DNA of 9,199 nt from Porticoccaceae bacterium (GTDB lineage Bacteria > Pseudomonadota > Gammaproteobacteria > Pseudomonadales > Porticoccaceae): positions 1-9,199 of the forward strand of contig JAPKCN010000065.1 in assembly GCA_028822945.1 (NCBI GenBank). The letters are read 5' to 3'. Positions 1 through 6,742 of the stretch are shown here, one piece after another (position 1 is the stretch's first letter; each line of letters opens with the position of its first letter). Below the pieces are notes generated by a model that was given only the letters and a program-made list of their open reading frames with translations, searched no databases and had not been told where the DNA came from. A program made the translations under genes and the position numbers.

Positions 1-2
1 CT

Positions 3-194
3 TTTAGTGCCGACGAACTCAGACAGATCAACGCCTTTTATGCCACCGATGTGGGCAAAAAGACTATCCAAAAAATGCCCCTACTGGTCAACCAGGCCGG
101 ACGTCTGGGCGCGTCGCGGATACAGAGTGCGATGCCAGAATTGCAGTCGATGATCAAGGCCGAGGCGCGCCGTTTAGGCAGTCCTAGCCGCTAA
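3..194 (+). CDS. DUF2059-family protein, C-terminal fragment (5' end outside window)
   Basis: An open frame runs from the window edge to a TAA at 192-194 and gives 63 residues. It begins FSADELRQINAFYATDVGKK and continues with a KMPLL segment. This matches the helical core of DUF2059 proteins: F-[ST]-x-x-E-L-x-x-x-x-x-F-Y, then G-K-K and K-x-P-x-L. Family members are small, usually exported proteins of unknown function, found widely in Proteobacteria. The signal peptide and N-terminal part would lie upstream of the window. The basic C-terminal tail ends in GSPSR. The next gene is about 320 bases away and in the same direction, so there is no sign of an operon with it. The family call rests on pattern recognition of a short fragment. 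Confidence 0.72.
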   Translation, partial: FSADELRQINAFYATDVGKKTIQKMPLLVNQAGRLGASRIQSAMPELQSMIKAEARRLGSPSR

Positions 195-517
195 CAGACA
201 GCCAATAGCGGCGGCTGGCGCCACTTAAAAAATTTTACAAGCCTCTTAAAACTAGCAACAAGGACTAAAAAAAAACTTAACTCGTAATGAAAAAAATACT
301 ATTCTGTAAGGACGATCATCTCGATCAATAAAAAATAGAGCCAAGCTGTATTGGCCCCATAGCCGCTACCAAAAGCACCGGCAGAGGACACATGTTTACA
401 TCGAGCCTTAGAAACGCCGGCCGCCGTGCCGACAGCGCGAGACAGGGTGATCTTTTAACCTGCCGGCGTAGCTGTTTACGCGTCGCCGTAGTGTTCGCCA
501 AATCGGCGTTTTACAGC
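195..517. other. Intergenic/leader region before the MauG-like gene
   Basis: This stretch is mostly AT-rich, with A-tracts around 267-275 and 290-296. No convincing gene is present. A weak hairpin (CAGCC 199-203 with GGCTG 213-217) follows the DUF2059 stop, but it has no clean T-run, so I do not call a terminator. TACTAT at 297-302 could be a -10 box, but no good -35 lies at the right distance. The frame of the next gene stays open upstream to an ATG at 392, which has AGAGGA at 383-388 only 3 nt before it. The 42 residues that start would add do not look like part of the protein. An 8-bp inverted repeat (414-421/462-469) lies here. I read 392-517 as probable untranslated leader. Confidence 0.45.
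414..469 (+). repeat. 8-bp inverted repeat in the leader of the MauG-like gene
   Basis: ACGCCGGC at 414-421 is perfectly complementary to GCCGGCGT at 462-469, with a 40-nt loop. The loop carries a further short match (CAGG 443-446 with CCTG 459-462). The stem is G+C-rich in an otherwise AT-rich leader and lies 49-104 nt before the preferred ATG at 518. It could be an RNA structure in the 5' UTR. It matches no riboswitch class I recognise, and a stem of this size could be chance. Confidence 0.3.
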
Positions 518-1771
518 ATGCGAATGTACGCCAATCAGGTATTGAAAACTCAACTATATAAAACTGTGCGGATTACTGCCGCGTTGTTTACCATTTGGCT
601 GCTTACCGCCCCGCTGCACGCTGCCCCCATTGCAGACGCCCCCGAGTCGGGCGAGGCACAGCCCAACGAGATAGCACTGAACAAGCATTGTCCGCCAAGT
701 TTTGTCCTCGACGACGACAACCAGTGCGCGCTGCGCCATCGCTACCAGGCCTACGACTCACTGCAAAACAGCGGACTCGGTGGACTCAAAACTGCGCTGC
801 CCGATCACCGCGACGGTTTTAGTCCGCAACAGATCGACCTCGGCCGATTACTATTTTTTGATCCGATTTTATCCGCCGATCAAAGTCTGTCGTGCGCCAC
901 CTGCCACAACCCAGCGCAGGGCTTTAGTGACGGCATGGCACGCGGCGTCGGCATCCGGGGTCAGCGGCAAAAGCGCTCGGCACCGACCCTTTGGAACAGC
1001 ACATTTTTAAGCAGTTTTTACTGGGATGCGCGCGTCGCCAGTTACGAGCAGCAAGCCGTGGGGCCGCTGTTTAGCCCCAGCGAAATGGGTAATACGCCAG
1101 ATGCCCTGCTGGCAGCCCTTCGAGGCGTACCGACCTACCAACGGCTGTTTAAGCAGGCCTTTAAAGACAGCGGTGCGCCGGTTAATGTCGAGCATGTGGT
1201 GTTGGCGCTGAGCGCCTTTCAAAGTACGCTAATCTCGTTAAATAGCCGCTACGACCAATATGCCCATGGCTTTCACCAGGCCCTCAACGAGCGCGAGATC
1301 GCCGGCCTCAACGTGTTTCGCTCATTTGTGGCACGCTGCACCCAATGCCATACGCCGCCGCTATTTACCAATCAACAGATCGCCGTGATCGGCACCCCGG
1401 AGCCAGCTGGCAGTGAGCGCGATGTCGGTGCTCAGGCGATCCATAAATCGGCGCTACTGCGCGGTGGCTTTAAAGTGCCAACCCTGCGCAATATCGCCGA
1501 AACAGCGCCCTACATGCACTCTGGCAGATTTACAACGCTGCGCAGTGCTACCGAATTTTACAACGGTGGTCGCGGCCACGCCGTACCCAGCGACGAAAAA
1601 CTACTGCTCCACTGGCATATTTCGGAGCCGGATTTAAGCGCCACCGAACTCGATTTGCTGGTCGACTTTCTGCATACCCTCAGTGACGAAAGCCTGACCC
1701 CCATAAGCCCCAAACGACTACCCTCGGGCCTACCGATAAAACACATGGAGCAAGCCCATGAACCGATCTAG
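518..1771 (+). CDS. Exported di-heme cytochrome c peroxidase/MauG-family protein
   Basis: This is probably a periplasmic di-heme enzyme of the bacterial cytochrome-c-peroxidase/MauG family, 417 aa from this start. Numbered from the ATG at 518, a hydrophobic signal lies at about residues 18-35, ending LTAPLHAA. The frame also opens at 392, but that adds 42 unconserved residues before the signal, so the ATG at 518 or 524 is preferred; neither has a strong ribosome binding site. The first heme site CATCH is at 126-130, after the family segment LGRLLFFDPILS. TLWNS and YWDAR follow, then EQQAVGPLFSPSEMG. The second heme site CTQCH is at 274-278. PTLRNIAETAPYMHSGRF at about 321-338 holds the region of the distal ligand residue. 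Two extra cysteines (about 58 and 70) in the N-terminal extension could form a disulfide. It overlaps the next gene by 14 nt. Family members reduce H2O2 or oxidise partner proteins through high-valent heme. The substrate is not evident here, so peroxidase and protein-modifying roles both remain open. Confidence 0.88.
   Translation: MRMYANQVLKTQLYKTVRITAALFTIWLLTAPLHAAPIADAPESGEAQPNEIALNKHCPPSFVLDDDNQCALRHRYQAYDSLQNSGLGGLKTALPDHRDGFSPQQIDLGRLLFFDPILSADQSLSCATCHNPAQGFSDGMARGVGIRGQRQKRSAPTLWNSTFLSSFYWDARVASYEQQAVGPLFSPSEMGNTPDALLAALRGVPTYQRLFKQAFKDSGAPVNVEHVVLALSAFQSTLISLNSRYDQYAHGFHQALNEREIAGLNVFRSFVARCTQCHTPPLFTNQQIAVIGTPEPAGSERDVGAQAIHKSALLRGGFKVPTLRNIAETAPYMHSGRFTTLRSATEFYNGGRGHAVPSDEKLLLHWHISEPDLSATELDLLVDFLHTLSDESLTPISPKRLPSGLPIKHMEQAHEPI
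1747..1750 (+). promoter_or_regulatory. Ribosome binding site for the beta-helix/cytochrome gene
   Basis: GGAG at 1747-1750 lies 7 nt before the ATG at 1758, inside the end of the upstream gene. It fixes the start of the downstream frame and supports translation of the two overlapping genes from one message. Confidence 0.6.
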
Positions 1772-3329
1772 TCTATTTGCCCTCACAGTGGCCATCGTCG
1801 CCTTTGCCTGCGGCTGGTATGTTGGCGGCGACCATGCGGGCGCACCCGAGCGGGCAGGTATTCCGGTGGCAATTAGCTATAGCGGCGGCTTTGCCGCCGC
1901 CAGTTCAACTAATCGCTCAAGCGTTAGTAACGCCAAGAGCGCACCCATGGCTAACCGCGCCGCGCCGGCCACCGCTGTGCGCAGTGCCGTGGCCACGCGC
2001 TTGCAGGCCGGCAATACGCTGCGCGTCAACTCCGGCGACTCGATCCAAAGCGCAGTTATGCGCGCCCAACCGGGAGACACTATTCAGGTGATGCCCGGCA
2101 ACTACTCGGAGACGGTGTATATCGACAAAGACGATATACATCTTATCGGCATTATTGTTGAAGGCCGCAGAGCGACCCTAGACGGCCTTGGCGAACTCAA
2201 CGATGCGATTCTCTATTCTGGCAACAACATTGTTATCGAAAATTTCAAAATAATCGGCTACAAAGGCAATGGCATCATGAGTCAAGCCGGCAACAATTTT
2301 GAAATCCGCAACAACATCATTGTCGACACCGGCATCTATGGCATCTTCCCGCAACTCAGTAAAAACGGTTTGATCGAACATAATATTATCTCCGGCATCG
2401 CCGATGCTGCAATCTACGTTGGCATGAGCGACAATATTCATGTGGCTTACAACGAGGTGTTCGACAGTGTTGCCGGTATAGAAATCGAAAACAGTCGCTA
2501 TGCGATCGTCGAGCACAACCATACTCATCACAACAGCGGCGGCATTCTGGCGTTTATCACTCCCGGGCTGCCGATCAAAGACGCCAGTGATATCATCATT
2601 CGAAATAATTTTATTCTCGACAACAACACCGCCAATTTTGCCGTGCCGGGCAGCACAGTGGCGGGTATCCCTGCAGGCACAGGCATCTTAATTATGGCCG
2701 CCGACGATGTGGTGGTCGAGGGCAACATTATTAGCAACAACAAAACCGCCGGTATTTTGATCACCGATCACGGCAATGCCGGTGGCCTGACGCTCGACCC
2801 ACTGTCGGAACCACATGCCGACCGAGCCAAAATTCTCGATAATGTCATGCTCAACAACGGCTATGACACCATCGATGAAGTCAAAGCCTTTGCGCTGACC
2901 GAGTTGCACCTCGGCAATATTGATATATTTAGGATTGGCCCATCCGAGGGTAGTTGTATTCTCAATCGCCACCGCTACGCCACCGTGGGGGTTGGCGACT
3001 TTACCGACTGCGACTTTAACAACACAGATAACATCGCCACCTATCTGCTACCGATGGGTGCCAAGCCGCGGGTGATCGCCTCGAGTGAGCGCGGAGAGAT
3101 CGCCTATCTCGGGATTTGCGCCGGTTGCCACAGCTATACAGGACGGTTGATTGGCCCTCCCGTGCCGGTTATTCAGGCGCTCTATCGAGACAATCCCGAG
3201 GCCTTGGCCGACTATATGCAAGCCCCGGTAAAGAAACGTTCAAACTTTCCAGAAATGCCGCCACAAAATTATCTCGACCGTGAAACCCAACTGGCAGTTG
3301 CCGAGTATATGCTTAGTATAGATGGTTAA
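1758..3329 (+). CDS. Parallel beta-helix protein with C-terminal monoheme cytochrome c domain
   Basis: A 523-aa exported protein. Residues 6-20 are hydrophobic, and VAFAC (14-18) fits a loose lipoprotein box with Cys18 as the lipidated residue; a plain N-terminal anchor is the alternative. An Ala/Ser-rich linker (about 25-85) follows. Residues about 90-390 are a right-handed parallel beta-helix: the entry motif SIQSAVMRAQPGDTIQVMPG, then many Asn-rich turns such as GNNIVIENF, NNFEIRNNIIVD, DNIHVAYNEVFD and DDVVVEGNIISNN. This resembles TIGR03805, proteins known to occur paired with c-type cytochromes. The C-terminal about 80 residues form a cytochrome c domain: CAGCH at 454-458 binds heme, and Met500 in FPEMPPQNYL is the likely sixth ligand. 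It starts within the end of the MauG-like gene, so the products are co-made and probably cooperate in the periplasm. The cytochrome may carry electrons to or from the di-heme enzyme. Beta-helices often bind carbohydrate, but no catalytic residues are obvious. Biological function is unknown. Confidence 0.85.
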   Translation: MNRSSLFALTVAIVAFACGWYVGGDHAGAPERAGIPVAISYSGGFAAASSTNRSSVSNAKSAPMANRAAPATAVRSAVATRLQAGNTLRVNSGDSIQSAVMRAQPGDTIQVMPGNYSETVYIDKDDIHLIGIIVEGRRATLDGLGELNDAILYSGNNIVIENFKIIGYKGNGIMSQAGNNFEIRNNIIVDTGIYGIFPQLSKNGLIEHNIISGIADAAIYVGMSDNIHVAYNEVFDSVAGIEIENSRYAIVEHNHTHHNSGGILAFITPGLPIKDASDIIIRNNFILDNNTANFAVPGSTVAGIPAGTGILIMAADDVVVEGNIISNNKTAGILITDHGNAGGLTLDPLSEPHADRAKILDNVMLNNGYDTIDEVKAFALTELHLGNIDIFRIGPSEGSCILNRHRYATVGVGDFTDCDFNNTDNIATYLLPMGAKPRVIASSERGEIAYLGICAGCHSYTGRLIGPPVPVIQALYRDNPEALADYMQAPVKKRSNFPEMPPQNYLDRETQLAVAEYMLSIDG

Positions 3330-3379
3330 AAGTTCTGTATATCCGAAGTGCCGACTCAACCGCCATACCAGATACCGAC

Positions 3380-3397
3380 AGTTTAGCGCGCTAAACT
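3380..3397. promoter_or_regulatory. 18-bp perfect palindrome, candidate operator
   Basis: AGTTTAGCGCGCTAAACT at 3380-3397 is a perfect dyad with no spacer, centred 3388.5. A perfect dyad of this length fits a homodimeric regulator site better than an RNA terminator, and no T-run follows. It lies about 35 bp upstream of a consensus -10 (3431-3436), just beyond the -35 region, where an activator or a TetR-like repressor could bind. No regulator gene is in the window, so the cognate protein is unknown. Confidence 0.55.
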
Positions 3398-3430
3398 AAT
3401 CAGCACTGCCCTTAAAGAACGTTATCGGTC

Positions 3431-3436
3431 TATAAT
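3431..3436 (+). promoter_or_regulatory. Promoter -10 box (TATAAT) of the AGPS-like/glpD/kinase operon
   Basis: TATAAT is a perfect sigma-70 -10 hexamer and would place transcription start near 3443, leaving about 40 nt of 5' UTR. The -35 region is poor: 17 bp upstream is GCCCTT (3408-3413), and CTGCCC at 3406-3411 is no better. A strong -10 with a weak -35 suggests activator dependence, which fits the palindrome just upstream. Confidence 0.5.
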
Positions 3437-3471
3437 CACTGAGCTTTAATCGGTACATACACCATAAGTAA

Positions 3472-3478
3472 AAAAGGA
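3472..3478 (+). promoter_or_regulatory. Ribosome binding site for the AGPS-like gene
   Basis: AAAAGGA at 3472-3478 ends 5 nt before the ATG at 3484. It is the best Shine-Dalgarno sequence in the window and settles the start of the first gene of the second operon. Confidence 0.7.
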
Positions 3479-3483
3479 TTGGC

Positions 3484-5091
3484 ATGAAGCGATGGCGAGG
3501 TTGGGGTTTGGATAATAGTGCAGAACCGGTAGCAGTTAAATCGGATTTGCGCAGCTTGCTAGAGATGCTGGTGGGTAGCCCCACGCCTCTGCCGGTGGTT
3601 ACATTGGAGGAGGTTATTACCAGCGTACCGGCGTCTCGGCTCGACCCGCACCCGCTGATCAACACCACAGCCGAAACCCGCGTGCGCCATGCCCGCGGCC
3701 AGAGCCTGCCCGATTGGCTAGCAATGCGCAGTGGCGATATTGGCGTCTTCCCCGACGGCGTTGCCACGCCACAATCTGCCGAGCAGGTGCGCGAGTTACT
3801 CGACTATGCCGCAGAACACAATATTGCCGTAATCCCCTACGGTGGCGGTACCTCGGTAGCGGGACACATCAACCCAGACGCCGACGAGCGCGCCCTGTTA
3901 ACGATTGACATGGGCGACATCAACACACTCATGCACCTTGACCAAGACAGCTTGCTGGCAACCTTTGGCGCCGGTGCCGCAGGCCCACGAATCGAGGCGC
4001 AATTGGCGCAGCACGGCTACACGCTTGGCCACTACCCACAGTCGTGGGAACTGTCTACCGCCGGTGGCTGGGTCGCCAGCCGCTCGAGTGGCCAGCAATC
4101 GCTACACTATGGCCGAATTGAGCAACTGTTTGCCGGTGGCCGGATGGAAACTATGAACGGCACACTGGATATTCCGTGTATTCCGGCGTCTTCAGCTGGC
4201 CCCGATGTGCGGGAAATGGTGCTCGGCTCAGAGGGCCGCATGGGCATTATTACCGAAGTTACCCTGCGGGTTTCGCCGCAGCCGGAAGAAGAACACTTTA
4301 AGGTGGTATTTTTAGACACTTGGGAAACCGGCTTGAAACTTGCCAAGGCGTTGGTGCAAGCGCGCATAGCGCTGTCGATGATGCGCCTGAGTAACCCGCT
4401 AGAAACCGCCAGTCAACTTGCCATGGGCCGCGACGACAGTAGTGGCGAGAGCAACCCAGAGGGCGTTGGTATGGGCCATGTAATGCTTACCATGGGTGCC
4501 ACCGGCTCGGTGCAGCACTGTCTGGCAAGCCTTGGTATGGCCCATCAGGTTTGTGCTGAATACGGTGCCATCGAAGACACTAATGGCCTTGGCGATCGCT
4601 GGTTTAAAGGACGTTTTCACGCGCCCTATCTGCGCGAGCCACTTGGCGATGCGGGCTATGCGGTAGACACCATGGAGACCGCGGTCAACTGGTCGTCGGT
4701 GGCCGACACCGCCGAGCGCGTGGAGCGCGCCATCACCACAGCGCTTGACGATGACGGCGAAAAGGTGCTGGCCTACAGTCACTTGTCGCATGTATACCGC
4801 CAGGGCTCGAGCATCTATACCACCTATGTGTTTCGCCCTGGCGCAAGCTATGCCGAAGCCCTTGCACGCTGGCAAAAGATCAAAGGCGCCGGGGCCAGCG
4901 AAATTGTCGCCTGTGGCGGCACCATCAGCCATCAGCACGGTGTTGGCAGAGATCACCGCGACTATATGGGTTCCGAAAAAGGCGCACTGGGATTGGCCGC
5001 TATTGACCAACTCTGTAAGCTATTTGACCCGCGTGGCCAAATGAACCCAGGGGCGCTACTGCCCCCGATGCCTGATCCAGATGAGCGCTGA
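3484..5091 (+). CDS. FAD-binding oxidoreductase, alkyl-DHAP-synthase-like
   Basis: A 535-aa flavoprotein of the PCMH/vanillyl-alcohol-oxidase superfamily, closest in motif order to alkyl-dihydroxyacetonephosphate synthase (AGPS). That enzyme swaps the acyl chain of acyl-DHAP for a fatty alcohol in ether-lipid synthesis. The FAD domain spans about residues 85-265. It shows PYGGGTSVAGH (118-128), GHYPQSWELSTAGGWVASRSSGQ (182-204), and AGPDVREMVLGSEGRMGIITEVT (238-260), each paralleling human AGPS. The C-terminal cap carries R384 in PYLRE, near where AGPS has a substrate-phosphate Arg. Tyr445 in SSIYTTY aligns with catalytic Tyr578 of human AGPS, and SHQHGVG (482-488) aligns with its His-rich loop SHHHGVG, with the middle His replaced by Gln. 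It lacks the peroxisomal leader of the 658-aa human enzyme. It overlaps glpD by 11 nt. A different chemistry on a related substrate, such as a D-lactate-type oxidase, cannot be excluded, but the AGPS resemblance is strong. Confidence 0.85.
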   Translation: MKRWRGWGLDNSAEPVAVKSDLRSLLEMLVGSPTPLPVVTLEEVITSVPASRLDPHPLINTTAETRVRHARGQSLPDWLAMRSGDIGVFPDGVATPQSAEQVRELLDYAAEHNIAVIPYGGGTSVAGHINPDADERALLTIDMGDINTLMHLDQDSLLATFGAGAAGPRIEAQLAQHGYTLGHYPQSWELSTAGGWVASRSSGQQSLHYGRIEQLFAGGRMETMNGTLDIPCIPASSAGPDVREMVLGSEGRMGIITEVTLRVSPQPEEEHFKVVFLDTWETGLKLAKALVQARIALSMMRLSNPLETASQLAMGRDDSSGESNPEGVGMGHVMLTMGATGSVQHCLASLGMAHQVCAEYGAIEDTNGLGDRWFKGRFHAPYLREPLGDAGYAVDTMETAVNWSSVADTAERVERAITTALDDDGEKVLAYSHLSHVYRQGSSIYTTYVFRPGASYAEALARWQKIKGAGASEIVACGGTISHQHGVGRDHRDYMGSEKGALGLAAIDQLCKLFDPRGQMNPGALLPPMPDPDER

Positions 5092-6742
5092 GATACACTC
5101 TTTTCCGCGCCGCGAGGACTTTTTTGAAGACCTGCGTAGCGGCGGCTCTGCCGACTGGGATGTAATCGTTATCGGCGGTGGTATTACCGGCGCGGGAGTG
5201 TTGCGCGAGGCCTCACGGCGCGGTTATCGCGCGCTTTTGCTCGAGCAGCAAGACTACACTTGGGGTACCTCGAGCCGCTCGTCAAAAATGATCCACGGCG
5301 GACTGCGCTATCTGGCCTCTGGCGACTGGCCGCTGACCCGCGACTCGCTGCAGGAGCGCGAGCGCTTGCTCGACGAAGTACCCGGATTGGTCGAGCGTAT
5401 TGATTATTACCTCACGCTGGTTCGCCGCCAGTGGCCGGGCCGCTGGGCGGTATGGTTTTTGCTCACCGTGTATGATCGTTTGGCGCGCATTAGCGACCGC
5501 CAGTTTTGTTCGGTTGCCAGCCTCAAGGCGCGCTTTGATGGGCTTGACAACGACAAGCTGTCGGGTGCTTATCGCTACACCGACGCTATGACCGAAGACT
5601 CGCGGCTGGTACTGCGGCTATTGCAGGAGAGCATTGCCGGCGGCGCAAGCGCGATCAATTACACCAAGGTAGACGATCTATTGATCGAGAAGGGCGAGGT
5701 CTGCGGCGTGCTGGTTGAGGACCCAAAAACAAAGATACCTATCGCACTGCGCGCCGCCACAGTGGTTAGCGCCACCGGCGCTTGGGCCGACCGCCTGCGC
5801 AATCGCGTCAATCCAGAAAAGCGCATCCGCCCACTACGCGGTAGCCACCTGATTATTCCCGCTGCGCGCATGCCGGTGAGTGATGTGTTTACGTTTTTCC
5901 ATCCTGTGGATCGACGCGGCGTATACGTTTACCCGTGGGAGGGCACCACGGTGCTCGGCACTACCGACCTCGATCACGGCGAAGATCTAGATATAGAGGC
6001 GTCTATCTCGCAGGCCGAGATAGATTACCTGTGCGCGGGCTATAACAGCCAGTTTCCCAGCCGACCGCTGGCCCACAGCGATATTATTTCTAGCTGGGCC
6101 GGTGTGCGCCCAGTGATTAGCTCCGAGACTTCCAAAGACCCATCGAAGGAGCGCCGCGATCACGCGATCTGGATCGATAACGGCCTAATTACCGTGAGCG
6201 GTGGCAAGCTAACCACCTTTAGACTCATAGCGATAGAGGTGCTAGACGCCGCCCGCGATCGACTGCCCGGCGCGCCGCTGATTCCCGAGGCGCGCTTTTT
6301 TGACCCGCCAACCACCACTGCGGAGGTACTGTTGCCCGCCACACCGGCGCGCGGCCAGGTAATGATTGGCCGCTATGGGCAAATGGCCGAGTCGGTATGG
6401 CAGATTGCCGCGCCCGCAGACGGCGGTGCCATAGCCGCAAAAAACGACTCGCAAACCGACCCACGGGCACTACTCGGCGCGTCTACTTATTGTTTGGTCG
6501 AGTGCCGCTGGGCGGCGCGTCACGAGGCGATCGAACACCTCGACGACCTGTTGCTGCGGCGCACCCGCCTCGGACTGTTGCTACCAAATGCCGGGGCCGA
6601 GCTATTTCCCGACCTGCAATCCATCTGCCAGCAAGAGCTGGGCTGGGACGCTGCGCACTGGGCGACAGAATTGCAACGCTATCAAAGCATCTATCAACGC
6701 TTTTACAGCCTGCCCGAGCGACTCAATGACGCCGTTGCCTAA
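5081..6742 (+). CDS. glpD: FAD-dependent glycerol-3-phosphate dehydrogenase (GlpD family)
   Basis: A 553-aa flavoprotein that would oxidise sn-glycerol-3-phosphate, or a similar substrate, to DHAP and pass electrons to the quinone pool at the inner membrane. The N-terminal dinucleotide fold is DVIVIGGGITGAG (27-39). The GlpD signature GTSSRSSKMIHGGLRYL occupies 62-78. GSHLIIP (254-260) is followed by GTTDLDH (293-299). SWAGVRP (338-344) includes Arg343, matching the E. coli GlpD substrate-phosphate Arg in GVRP. GGKLTTFR (374-381) closes the FAD domain. The remaining about 170 residues are a C-terminal DAO_C-type helical cap. At 553 aa it is somewhat longer than E. coli GlpD (about 500). ATGAGCGCTGA places its ATG over the stop of the AGPS-like gene with little Shine-Dalgarno sequence, suggesting translational coupling. 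No glpF or glpR is nearby, and the context with an AGPS homologue raises the possibility that it acts on alkylated glycerol phosphates instead of, or as well as, the free compound. Confidence 0.9.
   Translation: MSAEIHSFPRREDFFEDLRSGGSADWDVIVIGGGITGAGVLREASRRGYRALLLEQQDYTWGTSSRSSKMIHGGLRYLASGDWPLTRDSLQERERLLDEVPGLVERIDYYLTLVRRQWPGRWAVWFLLTVYDRLARISDRQFCSVASLKARFDGLDNDKLSGAYRYTDAMTEDSRLVLRLLQESIAGGASAINYTKVDDLLIEKGEVCGVLVEDPKTKIPIALRAATVVSATGAWADRLRNRVNPEKRIRPLRGSHLIIPAARMPVSDVFTFFHPVDRRGVYVYPWEGTTVLGTTDLDHGEDLDIEASISQAEIDYLCAGYNSQFPSRPLAHSDIISSWAGVRPVISSETSKDPSKERRDHAIWIDNGLITVSGGKLTTFRLIAIEVLDAARDRLPGAPLIPEARFFDPPTTTAEVLLPATPARGQVMIGRYGQMAESVWQIAAPADGGAIAAKNDSQTDPRALLGASTYCLVECRWAARHEAIEHLDDLLLRRTRLGLLLPNAGAELFPDLQSICQQELGWDAAHWATELQRYQSIYQRFYSLPERLNDAVA

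Noticed and set aside
199..240. Possible terminator after the DUF2059 gene
   Set aside because: The stem is only 5 bp with a 9-nt loop, and the following A/T stretch (TTAAAAAATTTT) is not directly adjacent, so it does not meet the usual pattern.
702..1010. 102-codon plus-strand frame inside the MauG-like gene
   Set aside because: It overlaps the heme-binding coding frame and encodes a Thr/Arg/Ala-rich sequence with no family signature.
2178..2531. 117-codon minus-strand open frame opposite the beta-helix repeats
   Set aside because: Its Asp/Val-rich repetitive product is the reverse reading of the Asn/Ile-rich beta-helix codons, with no independent evidence.
4399..5010. 203-codon minus-strand open frame opposite the AGPS-like gene
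   Set aside because: It lies wholly antisense to a well-supported flavoprotein gene, has no recognisable domain, and is explained by codon bias of the G+C-rich plus-strand gene.
6588..6725. 46-codon N-terminal extension of the kinase
   Set aside because: It lies inside glpD in another frame and precedes the conserved FGGY N terminus; the ATG at 6726 is the natural start.
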